DNA of 64,000 nt, taken from contig CAXIPT010000011.1 in NCBI GenBank assembly GCA_964030475.1, positions 1,747,780 through 1,811,779 on the forward strand. Direction: 5' to 3'. A program made the translations under genes and the position numbers. The notes under the pieces are model-generated. The model saw only the letters and a list, made by a program, of their open reading frames with translations. It searched no databases and was not told the DNA's origin. Below, in pieces: positions 22,222 to 32,592 of this stretch. Every line of letters starts with the position of its first letter. The first letter of the stretch is position 1. The DNA is from Tethya wilhelma. Its lineage: Eukaryota; Porifera; Demospongiae; Tethyida; Tethyidae.

Positions 22222-22566
22222 CTTTTCACAAAGAACTCGGAGGTCACATGATATGAAGCTAATCGTATGGTCTCGTGAGTCGTGCCCAAAAATGCCAAAA
22301 TTAAAACGAAGGCGTCAGATTGGAATTTGCAATTAATAATTAGTCGACCTTATTGACCCTGTCGAACCTCCTCTGCGTACGCGTACCCACCCCACCCCCC
22401 NCCAGTACTACTGTACTGGGAATTCATGATAGTCTAGTCCTAGACTTCTAGACTGGAACAATTATTATAATGTAAAATACTTTAAATTTAATAAAGATCT
22501 GTAATATTATAATAATATATGATTCACATGTTATTAATTTATTTTAAGGAAAATTTTAATAATATT
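22222..22566. other. Intergenic stretch with poly-C and an N
   Basis: Upstream of the 2A gene. A C-rich run at about 22387-22403 contains the N at 22401, probably a homopolymer problem. The sequence then becomes very AT-rich (22440-22566). A promoter for the minus-strand gene could lie here, but none is recognisable. Confidence 0.35.
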
Positions 22567-22738
22567 CCCAGTACGGTAGTACTGGGTACACAGGAATGGC
22601 ACGGATGGCCCATTAGCGCAATACAAATATTCACGTGAATAACTCGGCAAAAACTGAGCGCCTAGCACTAAAAGGCTTCTTAAGCTACTATTTAGTTCTT
22701 TCCCTTTCTAATGAGCCCAAAAACATGGCCTAAAACCA
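22567..22738 (+). repeat. Dispersed repeat D, copy 2
   Basis: Matches 15618-15772. It ends immediately before the stop codon of the short MBL gene, close to the point where that gene stops resembling its longer relative. Confidence 0.7.
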
Positions 22739-22741
22739 TCG

Positions 22742-24725
22742 CTAAAGTACCAAACTACAATTTGCCAAACCTCCAATTTTCTCCATCTTCTTCTTATTTT
22801 TCTTCTTCATAACCACAGGGTTTGCAGGAAGAGGTAATTGTGCATACTCAATAAGTGCATGTGCAGCTAGGTATTTTGAGGTGTTGTTTTTATCATCTGG
22901 ATTATAAGTGCCAAGTGGAATACTATTTTTGCGGCTCCCATGATGTGGTACTTTGAATACAGTAGGATTTTTACCATTCAGAGCTTTCAAAACTAAATGC
23001 CCTAGTGAATCACCATTCAGAGAAACTAGTACATCTGTGTGCATGGGATTACTAGGGTCAGCTACATTTAGGATAATGCTAGCCATGTTATTTTCACTAC
23101 TATCTGGGTTATATATAGCAGTACCAGAAGAAGGGTGTATAGGTGGTGGAGAAGGCCCAGGGCCAGGTGGTCCGGGTGGTGCTGGTGGGAGCTTGGTGCT
23201 GTAATAGTACAACATAGTTTGGGCTTTTGGACTGGGAAAATAAAATGTAAAGATGTCCTCAAACCCTGTAATTGTATCTCCGTGTGATAATTTCAAGTTT
23301 TGAAAGTCTATTGCACTCAACCGCACAATGGCATCAGAGTTAAACAGGAGTGGGCCATCAAACTCAAATTTTGCTTTACCTGGACTGGGATCTTTGTTTG
23401 GAGGAAATTTATCTAGAAGCTTTTGCACACCTTGTTTATGATCAGCATCGCTATGTGTAACCATAATACCTTCAGCCTTGAAAGTATCATCTCCTCCCGG
23501 TTCAAAAGCATACCTCAGGAATGTTTCAATGAGATTGGCATAGAAATACACAGGCACTGATCTTCCAGGCATGGTTGTTGGGCCTCCATCAATGAGGTAG
23601 ACATGTGTAGTTCCTATGATATTATGTGAGAATTAGAAGAAAATATAATTTAGGATTTTTCTGGTATGTGATAAATGTAAATATAGTTATTAAGCCTCAG
23701 CACGTGCTATGCACGTGCAGAGGATTACGGTAGTCGTTTTGTGTGTGTGTGTGTCTGTTACTAAATTATCTGAAGAATGGCAGCTTTATGGACAAAATGG
23801 AAGGTACTTACGTTCATCAATCGAGATTATCTAGAAATTTGACGTGTAGAATCTTGCAAAACGCTTTAGTTTCCGAGATCAGTGGCTTTTGTGCTTCTCT
23901 GAGCGCTTAGCTTCGAAACCACACCCATCGGTAAAGCCCCATGTAGTGTGCGTTATCTAGAAATAGAGTTAGCTCAGTTGGCTGAACTTAGCCTGGCTCT
24001 GTTTATCTGCTAAGCGTGCAGCTTAGATAATATCTGGGAAATGTAAGTAAATCTTGATTGTAAGTAAAATTTACAGGTAGCTATATAGTATATGCCTGAA
24101 CCACAGAACTATGCATTTTGCATGCTCAGTATCATCAGTCATGTACTGTGGCACTGGAATTGCAGTGGTATAATTTATTGTAACTGTTCATCAAGTTTTA
24201 CTGAGCCAGTGAATGCATCTTCCTAAATTCATGTGTAATTAGTCAGTCAGTGGCTGAGCGCCGGGCTGGCCACATACACAGTTCTCAGTATAATCCTCGA
24301 TAGTGTGGCAGTGCGGTTGGAATTTCAGATTATTAGTAGACTGTTGACATCTAACTGGAAATAGTAGGCAGTGTACATATGTGATAATGAGTTTGATACC
24401 TTCATGATATACTTTTGCACAATGCACTGAATAAAGCCTCTTATTGATGGCCCATATGAGTGCACTGACTAGCTAAGTGTGCTGAGGCTTGTGCACCATC
24501 GGTGCCTTCATTGATGATGTAATTATTTACTTGCTTAGTATTATAATAGTTGATCATAATTCAGGCTTTACTGACCTGTAGTCGTAGTGACTTTTAGCAT
24601 AGTTGCATCTCCGAATCCAGCATAAATCACAATAACTTCAACATTTTTGGGAGTTTGGCCATCCCATGCTCCACCTCCCTTGTTGAAGGGGAGAACACTC
24701 ATGGTGAGAGTAGAGTATTGATCAC
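22742..24725 (-). CDS. Stand-alone MBL-fold protein, truncated inverted duplicate of the giant gene
   Basis: Two exons: 24725-24576 (ATG at 24702, or an earlier in-frame start upstream of the acceptor) and 23613-22742. From ATG 24702 they give 332 residues. The fold is metallo-beta-lactamase, ComEC/Rec2-like. A first strand with GFGDATMLKV is followed by YLIDGG, then HSDADH as the metal-binding motif (about 23441-23458), and a later HHGS (about 22930-22945). A Pro/Gly-rich loop (about 23125-23200) interrupts the domain. It is nearly identical to the first part of the gene at 46.9-60.9 kb, including the intron position and phase 1. After ANPVV near 22815 it diverges to a new Lys-rich ending (KKKNKKK). 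No signal peptide is evident. The metal site looks intact, so hydrolase activity is plausible; the substrate is unknown. Confidence 0.75.
23614..24575 (-). other. Intron of the short MBL gene
   Basis: This 962-base intron shares parts with the intron at 47036-48454, including a repeat E unit with a CACACCCAT end and a TG microsatellite (near 23735-23757). The ends are GTCAGTAAAG and ATCATAG, as in the long gene. Confidence 0.6.
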
Positions 24726-25120
24726 CTGCAAGGATATATTACATACAATCACATCCTGAGGATCTAAACAGTATATAATCAATAAGAATGCCTATAAGCA
24801 TACTTTTTACCAAAATTGTATGTATAGGGATTGTGGACTGCTTTACCCACATGTCGCAGCCAGCCAATAGTAATGCAGCAACATGATCAGCGCCAAAACT
24901 GCACGGTTAGCAGATTACTGCACATGTGCAGGGGTATCATATGAAAATAGGACACAGAATTATTAAGTTTAACACAATATGGAGGAGTGTGGTAAGGCCG
25001 CTTCCATGGTATTTGTATGCACGAATAACACACACTCCCCCAAATCTCAGCATAATGTAGTTATTGTCAGTGGGAGCATATGCCATCCTAAGCTCAATTT
25101 TTATTTTATTTTATTTTAAT
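24726..25120. other. Upstream of the short MBL gene, partly duplicated
   Basis: Bases about 24726-24810 resemble the reverse complement of about 46805-46885, so the inverted duplication extends upstream of the first visible exon. No further exon was identified in either copy. Confidence 0.4.
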
Positions 25121-25164
25121 TAACCCTTGGTGCGCATGCGCAGCAGGGGTTATGGTAGTCGTTT

Positions 25165-25204
<40 letters not shown>

Positions 25205-25620
25205 CCAACTATATCTCAAGAACGGCAGCTCCAGTCTTCAAAAGCGGCATACCAAGGTAAAATAATCGAGATTATCTAAAAAAATTACACAAAGAATTCA
25301 ACAAAAGCCTGTAGTTCCTGAGATCTGAGGCTTTTCAGCCTCTTTGAGCGCTAAGCTTCGAGGCCACACCCATAATTTTGGGGGACGAGCCTGAGCGAGC
25401 TTCATAGCATAGACAGTAGGAGCTTAGCTACTGATATGAAATGGGCTGAGGTCCTTTTACAAAGCAACAAAAGCCTATAGTTTCTGAAATCTGAGGCTTA
25501 ACATTTCAGGCTATCTGAGCTAAGCTTCGAGGCCACACCCATTCATCCTGTTAAAATTTTGGGGCAAGCATGAGGAGCGAGCCTGAGCGAGTCCCATAGC
25601 ATAGTTGCTGACCTGCTTAT
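25121..25620. repeat. Repeat E with TG microsatellite
   Basis: Begins near TTAACCCTTGGTGCGCATG. It contains a TG tract (about 25168-25201) and two tandem GAGATCTGAGGC...GCTAAGCTTCGAGGCCACACCCAT segments (about 25310-25375 and 25480-25545). Related units are at 23690-23960, 34175-34360 and, inverted, 48128-48390. Noncoding. Confidence 0.6.
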
Positions 25621-25749
25621 TGATACACATGCACTCATCCAACTACATTATACAGAAGTAACAATATAATATTAGATTACACAATAAACTGCTATAATAT
25701 ATCAAATACCATCAAAATACTTATAAGATTCAGTGTAATTATATGTATG

Positions 25750-26490
25750 CACCAAGGGTTATGCACGGGGGCAGGCTGCATGTGCATAGAGGTAGTCCAG
25801 AGCAATGAGCACAATCTTCTCGGCAGAATGTGCAGAACAGTGGTACTTGCTATGCATGCTAGTTGCTCTCGTATAGTGGAAGGTTGCCCCAAGATGCTTG
25901 ATACCAGGCAGTAAAGTATTCCAGCTAAGCTGTGGCTGCCTGTAATCTGAATGCTCTATCGTTATCAAGCCAGCCTTTCCTTCCGGGGCAGGGGGCACTG
26001 GATCTTACAGATGATAGGCGGGCATACGCAAGCTGGTCTTGGGTGTGGATGTCCATGGTATTGATGGCTGCATTGGCAAGAAAGCATCTTGGCGGAGAGT
26101 TGATCTTGACTGACAGTGCATGCATGGATTGTAGGTATTGGAGTGGGTGGATGTTATCTGTCCTTCATCTCCACAAATTCGCCTGGTGTACCTTGTTGAC
26201 CAGCTTTTTTGGAAATGGTTTAGCATGCAGTTGAGGTATATGCAACAGCAATACAATCATGTATAGCACACCTGCATATAATACCTTGCAACGAAGGGGT
26301 GCTGCTTGAGCTGGTTCCATTCGTCTATGACTGTGGCTGCTGATTGCTCTGGGACTGAGTCTGAGACTGAACCTTGGCTCGCACCCCGTACAAGTTGAAG
26401 GAGCTCGATTAGAGGGGGTTTAGTCTGAGGTAGCTGATCCCTGGCAGAGACAAGGAACGACTCAGAAATGTTCCACCAGCATTCTTAGAG
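25750..26490 (-). pseudogene. Degenerate retroelement ORF, possibly gag-like
   Basis: A patch richer in G+C than its surroundings holds overlapping minus-strand open frames (26005-26256, 25925-26125, 25759-25998). The frames seem to continue one another through frameshifts. A segment reading GWLDNDRAFRLQAA and then SWNTLLPG resembles the capsid-like protein of tyrosine-recombinase or other retroelements, where GW-x-x-Y/N-DR-x-FR-x-x-AA is a recurring signature. I recognise the pattern only loosely. The copy is broken. Confidence 0.35.
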
Positions 26491-26499
26491 GCTTTGGTA

Positions 26500-26744
26500 G
26501 TAGCATTATCGAGTTTTTTCAAAATTTTTAAACATCCCCATGTCAATTTTTTTAAAAAAAATCTTCAATCTTTTAGAAACATTTTTGCATGAAACTGACT
26601 GCCATATCTTATTTCTGTCTTGAGTTATTACAACTTGTTCATTTTTAACACAAAATGAAACCTTATAATTATATACACACACAAAAATATACACAATTAA
26701 GACATATTATACACTAGGCTTTTCATCAATCCAAAATGTTCATA
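26500..26744. other. AT-rich intergenic stretch
   Basis: Contains a short CA tract (near 26670-26690) and no supported gene. Confidence 0.35.
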
Positions 26745-26895
26745 CCGTAAAGCGGGAAATTTCTGTTAATTTCGCGGTTTGGCAGCTTTCCGTGAAAATT
26801 TTCCCACACAATCCATGAAAACTTTCGCCGCGAATTTCTATTCAAGATGAAAACACAAAAATTTTCCCCTAAAAAATTCTCGCTATACAGTATCA
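26745..26895. repeat. Small MITE with TACCGTA-type ends
   Basis: Opens TACCGTAAAGCGGGAAATTT and closes with AAATTCTCGCTATACAGTA, roughly inverted. TTTCGCGG and TTCGCCGCGAA tracts lie inside. Related to the units at 19422 and 39899. Confidence 0.5.
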
Positions 26896-26917
26896 CCTTT
26901 TTCTATATCAATATAAA

Positions 26918-27440
26918 CTGCTCAAGAATCACTTTGGAGAAACTGTCACTGTCCAGTAATACTGCTGTACTTCCATACAAAATTTGCCCTTTAAAATGGT
27001 GTTGTTAGCAATATGTGTGCAGTTGTGATGTCAATTGCATATAGTCTATTCTTCAGCATTCACGTGAGGACTTTTGTATACGCGCGATACAGGAATAGCT
27101 CACGTGAGTGCTAAAGAATTAATTTTTTTAAAAGTGCACAATTATCGTGCGAAGTTCAACTGAGCATATCCGACCTCTTTTGAGCGGTTAAATGCAGAGT
27201 GGGGCCACTCCTCAGTGGGCGGAGTCAGCGCTAGTATATCTAATGGCCCATGTACAATGCAAAAAATACACTCCGATTCAAGCTCAAGGCACTGAAATGT
27301 CAATTAGACTTTCACAAGAAAGTTTTTGAACAAAGTGGACCTAAAGTAATCAAGTTTTTTTTCATGAGCAGGAATCATAGAAAGCTAACGTTAAAAGCCG
27401 AAGTTAGTTGGAAAGAGAATCCATTGATTGATCCCAAATA
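26918..27440 (+). repeat. Dispersed repeat F, uninterrupted copy
   Basis: Segments with AATCACTTTGGAGAAACTG, TTTGCCCTTTAAAATGGTG, ATCTAATGGCCC and AATCATAGAAAGCTAAC recur in the same order at about 43205-44320. There the repeat is interrupted by a family C MITE. No coding function is evident. Confidence 0.6.
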
Positions 27441-28474
27441 GAAAAAATTCCACTGGTGCCGAACAATGGTACTATAGAACAATTTTGAGTTTAGTACCTG
27501 ATACTACAGACTGGTTGTGAAATATTATGAAGGTAAAGACAATAGCTATTCTCTTTTTCAACCTGGCAGCTAAAGTCCATATGGTTTGAGAATGCCGGTA
27601 GAAAAAATTGAATAACTCTGAGACTCTAAATCCAACCAATTTCAAAATTTCAAGCACCATTAGAAAGCGTTTGTTCTCCCCATTCTTTTAGCGTCCTACG
27701 CCTTACCAGTCAAAAGTTAGCTATTTTGCCCCATATAAAAAGTGTTGTATGAATCTCATTATTTCACTTCCAGCAGCATTCTCAACTCAGGGGCGTAGCC
27801 AGGATTTTAGAAAAGAGGGAGCAATAAAAATATTGCGCGCAAAGTGCGCTGGAAATTATGTGAGACCGGAAACCACACCCACTTAATTAGCTAATTTTTA
27901 GCCCCTCCCATTCATTAAATTGAACCGTAGCACGCGCTCGCTAGATCGAACGCTCTCTAAAGTTTTGTAGTAGCAAAAAGAAAGCTTTTAAAAGTTGATC
28001 TGTATTGAATTCTGGCCGAAGATGACTGCTAAGCATGCAGCGTTGCTAAAGTAAGTGCACGAAAGAATAGCGCATTATAATACCAAAGCGTAAATTTCGC
28101 GACTGAAAAAAGGGAGGGCAAATGCCCCTCTAGCCCCCCCTGGCTACGCCATGCACTGCAACTCGTGACCAGATGGACTTTAATTAGCAGATAGTGACAA
28201 AAATTGTAGTTGTTTGCTCTGTATCATCTTTGTAGTGTGGTTGGTACTGCTGCATGCTTCCACACTATGAGTTGTGAACCACAAAAGATGCCTAATCATA
28301 ATATTATAAACCACACTATCAGTGGTTTAGTGTGTTTGTAAAGTAACAAATTTTTAGCTTGCCTACAGCTATGGTCAGCCATTGTTTTTTGCCGTTCAAG
28401 ATGGTGGCAGTTATAGCAACACATCCGGTGTTGCTGTGAAAATTGTGGTGTGAAAAATGTAATTGCATATGGTC
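27441..28474. other. Intergenic stretch, no gene seen
   Basis: No supported gene or recognised repeat family. A GGCGTAGCCAGGATTTTAGA / CCCCCCTGGCTACGCCATG pair (about 27790-27810 and 28134-28153) forms inverted ends of a roughly 360-base unit, probably another small transposon. Confidence 0.4.
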
Positions 28475-28526
28475 TATCATATACTTACAGTAGTACGTAT
28501 AGTAGGAATTGGCCACATGTCTCATA

Positions 28527-29982
28527 TAGTGCACCTCAGCATAAACTTCCAAAAAATTATTTTGCGAGTCTTCAAAATCTATGCGTAAAACTGCATATCA
28601 TTTGAATGCGCTTTGCACGTAGAATGCAAAAATCGCGTTTGTTTAACTCTAGCAGTTAGCCAGACTGTTTTTTTATGTTGCCCGCATATTTTTACAAATT
28701 TTTATGGGTGATGATGCAATTACATTGTCACTCTGACCACGAATGACATCACGTTGCTGTAGCAACGCATTTTACAATTTTTTGCGTATGTGTGCATTAG
28801 CAGTGTTCTAAGCTATTTTCCAGCGATTCTTTGTGTTTCTTGATGCTCTTCAACTGTTGAAGACAAAGATAAAGCTCTGGAGAAGATTCTGTTGCTAAAG
28901 AAAAGTTGAAAAACCAGTGATTAAGTGAGTCAAAAGCTGGATTATCCTCAGAAATCTCAATAACCCCCCACTACAGACTAATATGAAGCAATGAATGTCT
29001 ACAAAGCCGAATATACTGAAAGATCAACTGCTCAAACAGTATTGCTGGCATAGTGCCTTTATTTGTGACTGAATTTCTTGATAAGGATGGATGAGAATCT
29101 CTGGCCAGGCTACGTTCTAAAGTCTGTGAAGGAGACAACCATACCTCGTCAGGCACTTGCTTAAGAAGAGTGCAGTTGAGTATTTGCTGCTAGAAAACAG
29201 TGGTATATGTGTGTTTCTACCTAAATAGCACCATAAACTTAATCAAATGGAGAGAATTTGAGCACAGTTAAGGATGTGAGTGTTGGCTCGATGTAATTAC
29301 ATTTTTACCGTCTTTTGGTGAATTATCCATCTGCGTATGACTCACTGACAATGAAAAGTGTTCTGGAAAATTTAGAAGAATCAGACTCTTAATGTATTAC
29401 TATTTGAAATGCTTAAAACTTGGAAGAAGAATGTTGGATTGCCTTAAAGTCTTAAAAGAAGAATTCACATAAATTATTGGCCACGCCCCTTATTAAAACA
29501 ACATTTTCTTCCTTCAGAAGATATGATTTTAAAATTTCTTTTCTCAAAGTTGTTTTACTATCATTTAACTTCCATTTGCTTGAATTTGAGCACTTAAAAC
29601 TGTATCTTGTGTGTCTAGTTAGCAATCTTAGAATGGTACGGAAATAACGGCAAAATGTGATTATTGCTCTTCTTTACAATTCAATACCCATTATTACAAA
29701 TTTTTTTTCTCAGAAAGTTGTGTTTAAACATGAACAATATTCATACAGGAAATGAAGTTCTAGAAGTGTATGGTTAGGTAGTAGTTACAGATGTTGTGAT
29801 TTTTAATTAAAACAGTGTAGGTCAAAGGTTAATCATATTCATGAAAATGGACCCACCCACTTTTTTCCTTAATCCCTCTAGAGTATCATTACAAAGTTTG
29901 GATGAACAAATATGTATTATAACAGACTTATGATAAATTGAATGGGAGGTAGTATTTTGGAAGTTTATGCTGAGTTGCACTA
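28527..29982. mobile_element. 1456-base TIR element inserted in repeat B
   Basis: Ends are TAGTGCACCTCAGCATAAAC and, inverted, GTTTATGCTGAGTTGCACTA, with about 28 matching bases. It is flanked by a TA duplication, as in Tc1/mariner-type insertion. It splits a family B repeat: the first 52 bases of B lie at 28475-28526 and the rest resumes at 29983. Only short open frames are visible inside, so the element looks non-autonomous. Confidence 0.7.
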
Positions 29983-30955
29983 TAGACCCAATGCAAAATT
30001 TTTACCACCATAAAAATCTATCAAAACAAAGTTAAGCCCTCAAACTTGCTCAAAGCGGGCTCTCCTGCATGCAAGGCCTAAAACTCACAGAAACTTCACT
30101 GGGAACTTGTAGAGAGCGCTAGTGGGAAGCCACAACAGTGCCATTTTTGTTCTCCTAATGTACTCACCGTTACGTACGTACGTACTAACTGACCTACTTG
30201 AACACGGTTTCCAGAGAACCAGAGAGTGTGGAGCCAATTTTGACAGCACTAGGTAAGTCCTTTTCAAGAGAACTGCATTCCTTGATACTCATTTTCATCA
30301 CAAATAAGCCTAAACAAAAACTAAAAAGCTTTGAAACTTAGCATATATAAATTCATGTACTTCAACGTAGCAATCTTCCTGTAGGTAGAATTCAAAGGTC
30401 ATTCATTATCTATCCACCTGGCATTGAACGCGCATGCGTATTAGTTACTCTAGCATTACAATGCATGTAGCTGCTACTCAAGCTTTTTGTAGGGATTAAC
30501 CAGTCTCTAACAGTCTTCACACTGTAGTGTTTAAAAAATAAATGAACAAGTAGCAAAAATTTAAAAAAAAATAAGAAGTGTAGGAATGGGCAGTGCTGTA
30601 AATAGTATTGGAACAAGGCATGTCTCAGTTTCGGGCTCATGACTACTTCATTTTTTTTTGTGTTCAAGTCTTGACCAATATAAGGCTAATCTTGCCTGCT
30701 ATTCTTCTTTCCACTATTTAGCCAAGTGATAAGATTTGCAGGAATTTGAACCATTAGTATGTCATACTGATGCTTAGCTGATAAACTTCATCCACAGATA
30801 ATTCTGGATCCATTTACGACAATAATTGAGGGATCAAAAATGAAAATGAAGTGGTCATGTGCCCGAAATTGAGACATTCCTTGTTCCAATACTTTTTACA
30901 GCACTGCCCATTCCTACACTGCTTATTTTTTAAAATTTTTTGCTACTTGTTTAAT
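29983..30955. mobile_element. Repeat B followed by MITE family A
   Basis: Bases to about 30540 are family B (AGCGCTAGTGGGAAGCCAC and the TACGTACGTACGTACT tract). Bases 30541-30955 are an A copy with terminal inverted repeats. The order B then A mirrors 16969-17998 in reverse orientation. Confidence 0.7.
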
Positions 30956-31096
30956 TAGAAGTGCACAATTATTGCAAAAAAGTCAAGTGTATCTGGCCTC
31001 CTCTGGTTACCGCTATAATATGGTGCATGCTAAAGAATGTGTTGTAGTACAGTAGTTGTAATTGCACACTACCACAGACCACTAATTGAAGCCTTT

Positions 31097-32552
31097 TTTT
31101 TTTTTTTTTTTTTTTTGGATGTGTTNATTCAGGATTACAAGAAATAGCGAAATATAGAGCTAATACTAGTCTTGCATCCTACATACACACAATATTAATA
31201 CGGTTGACACAATACAATAACTGTCAATGGTGAACAAATGACATGAAAACTAAGAAATGACAAGTATAATATTATTAAGTGTTATGAATGATCCTCTCCA
31301 CCATGATAGTTCTTGAAAGCTTTTTTGAAGGCTTGCAATGTTTCACTGCTGGTTATTGCATGAGGAAGGGAATTCCAGACACGAATTGAGGACGGGTAGA
31401 AAGAGTAAAAGTACAAGTCAGTCCTAGCATATGGCTGCAGCAGTGTAGACCGTGCAACTGATCTTGTTCTTCCAGCAGCAGGTGCTATATCCTCTCGAGA
31501 GGATGGAAGGGAGGAGCAGAATGAAATGCCATTTACTATACTATATAGCTGGTATTGTTTCAGATGCCGTCTCCTGACTGCAAGGGACTGGAGCTCTGCT
31601 TTCTCCAGGAGATCACTATAGTCGCCAATCCTATCCCATTGCTTCAGACAGATCTTCAAAGCGAAGTTCTGTACTCTCTCGAGCTTGTCCATATCCCTTT
31701 TGAGGTATGGGTCCCACACACAACAAGCATATTCAAGATGGGGACGAACTAGCATTTTATATAGATAAAGGAGAGTGTCTGGGTGAGAGCCATGAGAGAA
31801 TCTCCGGTAAAGAAGACCAAGAACCCTCCTAGCATTCTGGCAGACATTGTTAACATGAGCAGACCAGGAGCCATTACTGCTGAAAGTTACACCGAGGTAC
31901 TTAAAAGAAGTCACACTCTGAAGTGCATGATCATTCACCATAAGTTGAGCATCTGGTAAACTGGGTTGCAGTTTCCTCGAAAATAACATATAACAACATT
32001 TGGTAGTATGAAGTTTCAACTCATGGTCATTGGTCCACACACTAATGGCATCAATGTCCCCTTGAAGAAGTTGATAGTCCAGTGGGGAAAGAATTACTTT
32101 GTAGAGAGCTATGTCGTCTGCATATATTGACACCTGACCATTTAGGGAGATAGTAGTAACTCCATTAATATAGATTAGAAACAACAATGGCCCTAATACA
32201 GATCCCTGAGGGACTCCAGACCTTGCCACCAGTTCATTTGACTGACTTCCGTTAACCACAACAAATTGCTTCCTTTCACTAAGGTAACTATGAACGAGAT
32301 TGAAAATGTAGGGATTCACATTGATGTCACGCAACTTTTGTAGCAAGAGAGCATGGGGTACTGAATCAAAAGCTTTACTCAGGTCAAAGAAAACAGAGGC
32401 CACTTCATGACCTTGATCCAAAGCCTCAAGTATGCCATTGGATAGGGCAAGTAAGGCTGAGGTTGTAGACTTTCCTGGAGAGAATCCAAATTGATATGAT
32501 GAAATAGGTGCATGTACCTCAAGGTGATCGGAGAGGATAGCATGTAGGATTN
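31097..32552 (-). mobile_element. 5'-truncated LINE with poly(A) tail
   Basis: On the minus strand, a reverse transcriptase ORF is followed by about 160 bases of 3' sequence and a poly(A) tract (poly-T at about 31097-31119 on plus). It starts at the N at 32552, next to a CA microsatellite. Another N lies at 31126. Truncation at the 5' end with a 3' poly(A) is typical of target-primed reverse transcription. Confidence 0.8.
31282..32552 (-). CDS. Non-LTR reverse transcriptase, partial
   Basis: About 420 residues of a LINE polymerase, probably of the jockey/CR1/L2 group. Visible motifs are FGFSPGKSTTSALL, FDLSKAFDSVPH (catalytic Asp), SGVPQGSVLGPLLFLIYING, YADDIALY (catalytic Asp pair) and FKYLGVTFSSNGSW. 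The C-terminal region has RPHLEYACCVWDPYL and a late VWNSLPH, common at the end of such proteins. The endonuclease and fingers regions are missing beyond the N. The ORF is intact from the N to the stop, so this is a young or recently truncated copy. The preceding (CA)n-coded residues are not part of the protein. Confidence 0.85.
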
Positions 32553-32585
<33 letters not shown>

Positions 32586-32592
32586 CACACAC
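32553..32592. repeat. CA microsatellite
   Basis: An almost uninterrupted CA run directly after the N at 32552, at the truncated edge of the LINE. Confidence 0.9.
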
